NCBI GenBank assembly: GCA_007570945.1
Contig: RKSH01000124.1
Span: 1-14,794 of the forward strand
From: Gammaproteobacteria bacterium
Lineage (GTDB): Bacteria > Pseudomonadota > Gammaproteobacteria > Arenicellales > Spongiicolonaceae
DNA: 14,794 nucleotides
Reading direction: 5' to 3'
How positions within the stretch are numbered: position 1 is the first letter of the stretch; each line of letters begins with the position of its first letter. Positions 7,526-14,794 of the stretch are shown one piece after another. A program made the position numbers and the translations under genes. The notes beneath the pieces are model-generated. The model did not search any database. It was given only the letters and a program-made list of their open reading frames with translations, and was not told where the DNA came from.

Positions 7526-8986
7526 ATGAAAAACAAAAAACTCCGCCTACTGAAAAAACTGCGCCGCATTCTGCCGGCCGAGGCGGTGCTGGGGGACGAG
7601 GAGCGGTTGCGGCCGTACGAGTGCGATGCGCTGTCGGCGTACCGGCGGCTGCCGATGATTGCGGTTTTGCCGGACAACGTGGAGCAGGTGCGCGCGGTGC
7701 TGCAATTGTGCGCGCGGGAGCGGACGCCGGTGGTGGCGCGCGGCGCCGGCACTGGCCTGTCCGGCGGCGCCCTGCCGCGCACCGACGGCGTGCTGCTGGT
7801 GATGGCCAAGTTCAACCGCATCCTCGCCGTGGACGAGCACAACCGCACCGCCACCGTGCAGCCCGGCGTCACCAACCTCGCAATCTCCGAAGCCGTCGCC
7901 CACCTCGGCCTGTTCTACGCGCCCGACCCGTCATCGCAACTGGCGTGCACCATCGGCGGCAATGTGGCGGAAAACTCCGGCGGCGTGCACTGCCTTAAAT
8001 ACGGCCTCACCGTGCACAACATCATGGAGGTGAAGGCCGTCACCATGGACGGCGCCGTCCTCACCCTCGGCGGCCGCGCGCTGGACGCGCCGGGCTTTGA
8101 CCTCGCCGCGCTCATCACCGGCTCCGAGGGCCTGCTCGGCGTCATTGTGGAAGTCACCGTCAAACTGCTGCCGCGCCCCGACACCGCGCGCGTGCTGCTG
8201 GCGGCCTTTGACCGGGTGGAAAAGGCCGGCGACGGCGTCGCCGCCGTCATTGGCGCCGGCATCATCCCGGCCGGGCTGGAGATGATGGACAACCCGGCCA
8301 TCCGCGCCACCGAGGAATTCACCGGCGCCGGCTACCCGGTGGAGGCCGAGGCGATTCTGCTGTGCGAAGTGGACGGCATGGCCGAGGAAGTGGCGGCGCA
8401 AATGGAAACCGTCGAAGAGATGCTGCGCCAGGCCGGCGCGGTCCACATTCGCGCCGCGCGCGACGAGCGGGAGCGCGCGCTGTTCTGGTCCGGGCGCAAG
8501 GGCGCGTTCCCGGCGGTGGGGCGAATCTCGCCGGACTATTACTGCATTGACGGCACCATTCCGCGGCGCGAACTGGGCCGGGTGCTGCGGCGCATCAAAG
8601 AATTGTCCGCGGAATTCAACCTGCGGGTCGCCAACGTGTTCCACGCCGGCGACGGCAACCTGCACCCGCTCATCCTGTACGACGCCAACGTGCCGGGTGA
8701 ACTGGAGCGCACCGAACAACTGGCCGCGGCAATTCTTGGGCACTGCGTGGAAGTGGGCGGCACCATCACCGGCGAGCACGGCGTGGGCGTGGAAAAAATC
8801 AACCAAATGTGCACCCAGTTCAACGCCCGTGAACTGGCGCAGATGCACGCGGTGAAGTCGGCCTTTGACCCCGAGGGCCTGCTCAACCCGGGCAAGGCGG
8901 TGCCGACATTGGCCAGATGCGCCGAGTTCGGCGCCATGCACGTGCACCACGGCAAGGTGGCGTTCCCGGAGTTGGAACGTTTTTAA
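7526..8986 (+). CDS. glcD: Glycolate oxidase, FAD-binding subunit GlcD
   Basis: A 486-residue flavoprotein that, with GlcE and GlcF, oxidises glycolate to glyoxylate and passes electrons to the respiratory chain. The FAD-binding (PCMH-type) domain covers about 40-220, with RGAGTGLSGGALP at 72-84 and APDPSSQLACTIGGNVAENS at 132-151. The C-terminal FAD-oxidase domain covers about 225-460, with HAGDGNLHP (373-381), GEHGVG (416-421) and FDPEGLLNPGK (from 447). The tail MHVHHGKVAFPELERF is nearly that of E. coli GlcD, which makes GlcD rather than a D-lactate dehydrogenase the best call. ATG 7526 gives a length close to E. coli GlcD (499). A GTG at 7448 would add 26 residues without family similarity; neither has a strong Shine-Dalgarno sequence. 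First gene of glcDEF; no adjacent glcC regulator or malate synthase is seen. Confidence 0.96.
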   Translation: MKNKKLRLLKKLRRILPAEAVLGDEERLRPYECDALSAYRRLPMIAVLPDNVEQVRAVLQLCARERTPVVARGAGTGLSGGALPRTDGVLLVMAKFNRILAVDEHNRTATVQPGVTNLAISEAVAHLGLFYAPDPSSQLACTIGGNVAENSGGVHCLKYGLTVHNIMEVKAVTMDGAVLTLGGRALDAPGFDLAALITGSEGLLGVIVEVTVKLLPRPDTARVLLAAFDRVEKAGDGVAAVIGAGIIPAGLEMMDNPAIRATEEFTGAGYPVEAEAILLCEVDGMAEEVAAQMETVEEMLRQAGAVHIRAARDERERALFWSGRKGAFPAVGRISPDYYCIDGTIPRRELGRVLRRIKELSAEFNLRVANVFHAGDGNLHPLILYDANVPGELERTEQLAAAILGHCVEVGGTITGEHGVGVEKINQMCTQFNARELAQMHAVKSAFDPEGLLNPGKAVPTLARCAEFGAMHVHHGKVAFPELERF

Positions 8987-10054
8987 GTGGCCGCCGCCGA
9001 ACACGACGCAAGCGCCGACTTGCTGCGCGCCGTCAAACAGGCGCGCAAGGAAAAGCGCGCACTGCGCATCCGCGGCGGCGGCAGCAAGGATTTCCTCGGC
9101 CGCGAATTGAACGGCGACGTACTCAGCGCCGTTTCCCACCACGGCATCACCGCCTACGACCCCGCCGAATTGGTGGTCACCGTTCGCGCCGGCACCTCCA
9201 TCGCCGCGCTCGGCGCCGCCTTGGCCGCGCACCGCCAGATGCTCGGCTTTGAGCCGCCCGAGTTCGGCGGCCGCGCCACCGTCGGCGGCACTGTCGCCAG
9301 CGGCCTGTCCGGCCCGCGCCGGCCGTACGCCGGCGGCGCGCGCGACTTCGTCCTCGGCCTCACCTGCATCACCGGCAAGGCGCAACTGCTGCGCTTTGGC
9401 GGGCAGGTCATTAAAAACGTCGCCGGCTACGACTTGTCGCGGCTGATGGCCGGCGCCCTGGGCACGTTGGCGGTGCTGTGCGAAGTGTCGCTCAAGGTGC
9501 TGCCGCTGCCCGCCGCCGAGCGCGGCCTGGTTTTCAGCGTCACCCGCGACGCCGCACTGCACATGCTCGCCGGCTGGGCGCGCAAGCCGCTGCCGCTGTC
9601 CGGCGCCGCCCACCACGACGGCCTGCTCCACGTCCGCCTGTCCGGCGCACGCTCGGCGGTGGACGCCGCCGCCGCCGCCCTGGGCGGTGACGAGGACGAT
9701 GTTTCGTGGTGGCAACAGTTGCGCGAATTTGAACTGCCGTTTTTCACCGCCGGCGGCGCGCCGTTGTGGCGCGTTTCCCTGCCGCCGGCGGCGCGGCCGC
9801 CGCTGCCCGGCGATTCGCTGGTGGACTGGGGCGGCGCGCAGCACTGGCTTAGAAGCGAGGCCGATGCGGCAGACATTTTCACCGCCGCGCAAAACGCCGG
9901 CGGCCACGCGGTGCGCTTTCCGCTGGGCGAGGGCGGCGGCGGTGTTTACCTAAGCCCGCTGCCGCCCGCGCTGCTGCAATTGCACAAAAAATTAAAAAAC
10001 GCGTTTGACCCGGACGGCATCCTCAACCGCGGCCGTCTTTGCGCCGAGTTCTGA
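8987..10054 (+). CDS. glcE: Glycolate oxidase, FAD-binding subunit GlcE
   Basis: A 355-residue second flavin-domain subunit, close to the 350 residues of E. coli GlcE. RIRGGGSKDFLGR (28-39) and RATVGGTVASGLSGPRR (96-112) are FAD-binding signatures. VIKNVAGYDLSRLMAGALGT (141-160) is a phrase characteristic of GlcE. The C-terminus carries the short FDPDGILNRGR cap also found at the end of GlcD-like proteins. The middle (about 180-330) is Ala- and Gly-rich and less conserved. GTG 8987 begins immediately after the glcD TAA stop with zero spacing, so translation is likely coupled. GlcE is required for glycolate oxidase activity in E. coli, where GlcD alone is inactive. Confidence 0.94.
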   Translation: MAAAEHDASADLLRAVKQARKEKRALRIRGGGSKDFLGRELNGDVLSAVSHHGITAYDPAELVVTVRAGTSIAALGAALAAHRQMLGFEPPEFGGRATVGGTVASGLSGPRRPYAGGARDFVLGLTCITGKAQLLRFGGQVIKNVAGYDLSRLMAGALGTLAVLCEVSLKVLPLPAAERGLVFSVTRDAALHMLAGWARKPLPLSGAAHHDGLLHVRLSGARSAVDAAAAALGGDEDDVSWWQQLREFELPFFTAGGAPLWRVSLPPAARPPLPGDSLVDWGGAQHWLRSEADAADIFTAAQNAGGHAVRFPLGEGGGGVYLSPLPPALLQLHKKLKNAFDPDGILNRGRLCAEF

Positions 10055-10055
10055 A

Positions 10056-11252
10056 ATGCAAACCGCGCTTGCCGATTTCATCCGCGAAACCCCCCGCGGC
10101 CGCGAGGCCGACGCGATTTTGCGCAAGTGCGTGCATTGCGGGTTGTGCACCGCCACCTGCCCGACCTACCGCCTGCTCGGCAACGAACTGGACAGCCCGC
10201 GCGGCCGCATTTACCTGATTAAGCGGATGCTGGAGGGCGCGGCGGTGGGCGCGGCGACGCAACTGCATCTGGACCGCTGCCTCGGCTGCCGCGCCTGCGA
10301 AAGCACCTGCCCGTCGGGAGTGGAATACGGCCGCCTGCTTGAGAGCGGAAAAATTGTCGCCGAACAAAACGCGCCGCAACGAGGCGCCAAAGAGCGCGCG
10401 CTGCGGCGGCTGATATTGGCGGTGGTGCCGCATGAAAAACGTTTTGCGTTTCTGCTGCGCATCGCGCAAAAACTGGCGCCCGTTCTGCCGCACAGGTTGC
10501 GCGCAAAAATTCCGCACCAGCGCGCCGTACCGGCGTGGCCGGCGCCGCGCCACCGGCGGCGCATGGTGATGCTGCGCGGCTGCGTCCAGCCGGCCGCCGC
10601 GCCGGCCATTGACGCCGCCGCCGCGCAACTGCTGGATGAGCACGGCGTCAGCCTGCTGGGCGCCGGCGGCTGCTGCGGCGGCGTCGCCCTGCACCTGCCG
10701 GCGGCAAAAAAAGGCCTGGCGCTGGCGCGCAAAGCCATCGACGCCTGCTGGCCGCCGGTGGAACAAGGCGCCGAGGCGGTGGTGGTCAGCGCCAGCGGTT
10801 GCGCGGTGACGGTCAAGGAATACGCGCACCTGCTGCGCGACGACCCGGCCTACGCCGAAAAGGCCCGGGTGGTCTCAAGCCTCGCCCGCGACCTCAGCGA
10901 GGTGGCCGCCGCGCTCAACATCATCCCGGCCATCGCGCCGCGCAACCTGCGGGTCGCGTTTCACTCGCCGTGCACCCTGCAGCATGGGCAGAAAATCACC
11001 GGCGTGGTGGAGCGCCTGCTGGAGGACGCCGGCTACACCGTGGCGGCGACGCCAAACCACCACCTCTGCTGCGGCTCGGCCGGCACTTATTCTCTGCTGC
11101 AGCCCGGGCTCTCGCGGCAACTTCTCAAAAACAAACTGCACGACTTGCACAGCGCGGCTCCCGACCTCATCGCCACCGCCAACATCGGCTGCCTGCTCCA
11201 CCTCCAGTCGCGCACCGCCACGCCGGTGCGGCACTGGGTGGAGTTGCTGTGA
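10056..11252 (+). CDS. glcF: Glycolate oxidase, iron-sulfur subunit GlcF
   Basis: A 398-residue protein (E. coli GlcF is 407) that links the flavin subunits to the membrane quinone pool. Two ferredoxin-type 4Fe-4S motifs are complete: Cys25, 28, 31, 35 (CVHCGLCTATCP) and Cys75, 78, 81, 85 (CLGCRACESTCP). Two cysteine-rich CCG domains follow, with Cys176 and Cys206-207 (GAGGCCGG) in the first and Cys306 (HSPCTLQHGQ) and Cys338-339 (LCCGSAG) in the second. ATG 10056 was chosen over an upstream in-frame start at 10005 because it lies 1 nt after the glcE stop and matches the family N-terminus. It ends 108 nt from a convergent gene; an inverted repeat without a T-tract lies in that gap. Confidence 0.95.
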   Translation: MQTALADFIRETPRGREADAILRKCVHCGLCTATCPTYRLLGNELDSPRGRIYLIKRMLEGAAVGAATQLHLDRCLGCRACESTCPSGVEYGRLLESGKIVAEQNAPQRGAKERALRRLILAVVPHEKRFAFLLRIAQKLAPVLPHRLRAKIPHQRAVPAWPAPRHRRRMVMLRGCVQPAAAPAIDAAAAQLLDEHGVSLLGAGGCCGGVALHLPAAKKGLALARKAIDACWPPVEQGAEAVVVSASGCAVTVKEYAHLLRDDPAYAEKARVVSSLARDLSEVAAALNIIPAIAPRNLRVAFHSPCTLQHGQKITGVVERLLEDAGYTVAATPNHHLCCGSAGTYSLLQPGLSRQLLKNKLHDLHSAAPDLIATANIGCLLHLQSRTATPVRHWVELL

Positions 11253-11267
11253 CCGCCCGGCGTTCTC

Positions 11268-11292
11268 GTTGCGCCCCGCCCCGCCCCGCAAC
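11268..11292. repeat. Inverted repeat between convergent glcF and the ggt-like gene
   Basis: GTTGCG and CGCAAC form a perfect 6-bp stem around a 13-nt loop of C-rich sequence. There is no T-tract on either side. It could slow polymerase or act with Rho between the convergent genes, but it is not a standard intrinsic terminator. Confidence 0.35.
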
Positions 11293-11360
11293 TGGCGGCG
11301 CCACGGCAGCGGCAGAAATACAGCCCGTCACCGCGGCGATGCCGCGCATGGGCGCAACCC

Positions 11361-12908
11361 TCATACCACGGTGAACACGCCGCCGCGCCGCGGGTCGGCG
11401 CAACCGTGGATGCGGCCGGCGGAGTCCAACTGCACGGTGTTGGCGCCGCCGAAGAAGAAGTTGGCATCGGGAAACACCACGGCGCCGGGCCAGGCGCCGC
11501 ACAGCGCCTTGGTCGCGGCATCGCCGAAGCCGCTTTCAATGTACAGATTGTCGTCGTAGTGCAGGCGCGGGGCGCGCACCGCTTGCTCAACATCCATGCC
11601 ATGGTGGACCAGGTTGACGGTGACCTGCACCAACGCGCTGCGGATGCGGTTGGAGCCGCCGCTGCCGGTGACGGTGAGGGTGCCGCGGCTGCCAATCATG
11701 GTGGGCGCGGTCATGGAACTCAGCCTCTCGCCCGTGCGCCAGCGGTGCAGGCCGCGCGGGTTCACGTCCTCCTCGCCGAGCATGTTGTTCAGCATGATGC
11801 CGGTGCCGGGCAGCACCTCGCCGCAGCCGGCGCCGTTGGTGACGGTGAGGGCGGCGGCGTTGCCGGCGGCGTCCACGATGCTGATGTGGGTGGTGCCGGT
11901 GCGGGCGATGGCGCGGCCGGCGATGCCGGCGGCGTACTGGTCGAGCAATGCGCCGTCCAGAAGCCGGCGGTTGTCGACCTCCGCCGCGCCGGTGGCGGCC
12001 GCGTTCACATTTGCCTCGCGGGTGGCCTGCAAAATGCCGGCCATGGTCAGCAGCGTCGCGGCGTCACCGAAAGCATCGCCGGGGCGGCGGCAGCGCTCGG
12101 CGAGCGCAATGCCGAAAGCGGCGAGCACACCGCCGGCGGCGGGCGGCGGGTTGGTGAACAGAGTGGCGCCATGGCAGCGGCGGACCAACGGCTTGCGCAG
12201 CACCACCTCGTAGCGGGCGAGGTCGTCGCGGGTGAGGCGGCCGCAGTCGGCAAGTTGGCGGTGGATGAGCGATGCGATTTCGCCGCGGTAAAAAAAGTCG
12301 CGGCCTTCCGCGGCCAAAGTTTCCACCACATCGGCCAGTTGCGGGAAGCGCATGGCCTCGCCCTCGCGCAAAACCCGGCCCGGCGCGGCCGGCGACTCAA
12401 ACAGCGCGCGCGCCGAGCGCCGCGACACATAAATCGGCTCCACAAAACCGAACACCGCGGCCTGCGTCGCCGTCACCCTCACCCCCGCGCGCGCCGCCCC
12501 CACCCCCGGCGCGGCCACCTCGCGCAACGGCATGCGGCCGTGCTCAGTGTGCGCCTGCAAAATCCCGGCCACCGCGCCGGGCGCCGCCGCCGCGCCGTAG
12601 CCGATGTGAAAAATCTGCCGCGCGCTGCCGAAGTCCACCACCACTTTCTCAAAATCCAACCGCGCCGGCGGCCGGCGCGCCAACGGCGTGTGGGTGAAAA
12701 AATCATAAACGCGCGGCGCGCCGCCAGCCGGCGCGGCCAACAGAAAACCGCCGCCGCCGAGGCTGGCCAGCACCGGCTCGGCGGCGCAGGCGGTGAAAAA
12801 AGCGGCGGCGGCGGCGTCAAAAGCGTTGCCGCCGGCGCGCAACATTTCGGCGGCGGCCTGCGCCGTCAGCGGATGCCCCGCGGCCACCGCGCCACGAGGC
12901 TTTTTCAT
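11361..12908 (-). CDS. Gamma-glutamyltransferase-family protein, apparently cytoplasmic
   Basis: A 515-residue member of the Ntn-hydrolase family that self-cleaves into large and small subunits. The N-terminus reads AAGHPLTAQAAAEMLRAGGN, then DAAAAAFFTACAAEP and SLGGGGFLL, the usual GGT opening. The processing site is at the TTHISIVDAAGN motif, where Thr339 should be both cleavage residue and nucleophile, giving a small subunit of 177 residues. Downstream GCGEVLPGTGIMLNNMLGEE and GSGGSNRIRSALVQV are family signatures. Odd points: no signal peptide, unlike most bacterial GGTs, and Phe where the substrate-carboxylate arginine of E. coli GGT is expected (YDFF instead of DFRE). Substrate may therefore differ from glutathione. 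ATG 12908 was chosen; the frame is open further upstream to 13163, but that part overlaps the divergent icd gene and shows no family sequence. Confidence 0.9.
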   Translation of the reverse strand: MKKPRGAVAAGHPLTAQAAAEMLRAGGNAFDAAAAAFFTACAAEPVLASLGGGGFLLAAPAGGAPRVYDFFTHTPLARRPPARLDFEKVVVDFGSARQIFHIGYGAAAAPGAVAGILQAHTEHGRMPLREVAAPGVGAARAGVRVTATQAAVFGFVEPIYVSRRSARALFESPAAPGRVLREGEAMRFPQLADVVETLAAEGRDFFYRGEIASLIHRQLADCGRLTRDDLARYEVVLRKPLVRRCHGATLFTNPPPAAGGVLAAFGIALAERCRRPGDAFGDAATLLTMAGILQATREANVNAAATGAAEVDNRRLLDGALLDQYAAGIAGRAIARTGTTHISIVDAAGNAAALTVTNGAGCGEVLPGTGIMLNNMLGEEDVNPRGLHRWRTGERLSSMTAPTMIGSRGTLTVTGSGGSNRIRSALVQVTVNLVHHGMDVEQAVRAPRLHYDDNLYIESGFGDAATKALCGAWPGAVVFPDANFFFGGANTVQLDSAGRIHGCADPRRGGVFTVV

Positions 12909-12943
12909 CGGGTGAAAATTTGCGCCGGCAATGCTACACTCAT
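12905..12943 (-). other. Possible 12-codon upstream ORF overlapping the ggt-like start
   Basis: On the minus strand ATG 12943 opens a 12-residue frame (MSVALPAQIFTR) whose TGA overlaps the gene's ATG as ATGA. It would lie in the leader if transcription starts at the TATAGT box. It may couple translation or be chance; no Shine-Dalgarno sequence precedes it. Confidence 0.2.
12932..12940 (+). promoter_or_regulatory. Candidate extended -10 promoter of icd
   Basis: TGCTACACT is a TGn extension plus TACACT (four of six to TATAAT). Transcription would start near 12947, giving an A-rich leader of about 22 nt without a Shine-Dalgarno sequence before ATG 12969. It lies within the leader of the divergent ggt-like gene. 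An alternative hexamer TATAAC is at 12953-12958. Confidence 0.4.
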
Positions 12944-12950
12944 AAAAAAC

Positions 12951-12956
12951 ACTATA
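12951..12956 (-). promoter_or_regulatory. Candidate -10 box for the ggt-like gene
   Basis: TATAGT on the minus strand (five of six to consensus) would start transcription near 12944, leaving a leader of about 36 nt. Any -35 box would lie at the very start of icd; none is convincing. Confidence 0.35.
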
Positions 12957-12968
12957 ACGAAAAAAACC

Positions 12969-14744
<1,776 letters not shown>

Positions 14745-14760
14745 GCGGCCGCCGGGGGCG

Positions 14761-14782
14761 GCGGGCGCTACGCCGGCTTTTT
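14761..14782 (+). terminator. Probable Rho-independent terminator after icd
   Basis: GCGGGCG and CGCCGGC can form a 7-bp stem (one G-G mismatch) with a CTA loop, followed directly by TTTTT. It starts 16 nt after the icd stop codon. The T-tract is short, so efficiency is uncertain. Confidence 0.55.
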
Positions 14783-14794
14783 GCGCTTTTGGCG

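Noticed and set aside
7931..9907. A 658-codon minus-strand open frame opposite glcD and glcE.
   Set aside because: Its composition is Arg, Ala, Gly, His and Val-rich with no domain, and it lies exactly antisense to two genes with complete conserved motifs. GC-rich coding DNA often leaves such an open antisense frame.
11406..12968. A plus-strand open extension of about 520 codons upstream of icd in the same frame.
   Set aside because: Icd similarity starts at ATG 12969, and the extension is antisense to the ggt-like gene with low-complexity Ala/Arg/Gly sequence. A fused protein is not credible.

Overview
This window is gene-dense, GC-rich bacterial chromosome. It most likely comes from an aerobic, heterotrophic Pseudomonadota, plausibly an uncultured gammaproteobacterium. 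The reasons are a CtaA/Cox15-type heme A synthase (so a heme-A terminal oxidase), a GlcDEF glycolate oxidase whose GlcD closely follows the enterobacterial type, and an isocitrate dehydrogenase that keeps E. coli active-site numbering. I see no mobile element, integrase, CRISPR array, tRNA or rRNA. Lineage is an inference from family resemblance, not a database result.

Layout. (1) Minus strand, 3163 down to 1: an acetolactate-synthase-like TPP enzyme followed after 31 nt by a membrane-anchored FMN/Fe-S glutamate-synthase-domain protein, which runs off the left edge. They look like one transcription unit, driven by an extended -10 box so close to the start codon that the mRNA would be nearly leaderless. 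(2) Plus strand, 3398-7435: heme A synthase (ctaA), then a LolA-like periplasmic lipid/lipoprotein carrier and an MMPL/RND-family membrane exporter separated by 3 nt, a probable envelope lipid-export pair. (3) Plus strand, 7526-11252: glcD, glcE and glcF, packed with 0-1 nt gaps, encoding the three subunits of glycolate oxidase (glycolate to glyoxylate, electrons to the respiratory chain). (4) Minus strand, 12908-11361: a cytoplasmic gamma-glutamyltransferase-family protein, convergent with glcF and divergent from the next gene. (5) Plus strand, 12969-14744: an NADP-type isocitrate dehydrogenase fused to a C-terminal pair of CBS domains, followed by a probable intrinsic terminator.

The genes are mainly central carbon and nitrogen metabolism plus envelope and respiratory functions: glycolate entry at glyoxylate, isocitrate oxidation, and heme A supply for the oxidase that re-oxidises the quinone pool. 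The most unusual object is the isocitrate dehydrogenase-CBS fusion. It suggests that adenine nucleotides (or a related ligand) act directly on the TCA/glyoxylate branch point, next to genes for glycolate use. Secondary points are the isolated LolA-MMPL pair, a TPP enzyme with altered cofactor motif residues, a gamma-glutamyltransferase lacking both a signal peptide and the usual substrate arginine, and a general scarcity of Shine-Dalgarno sequences.
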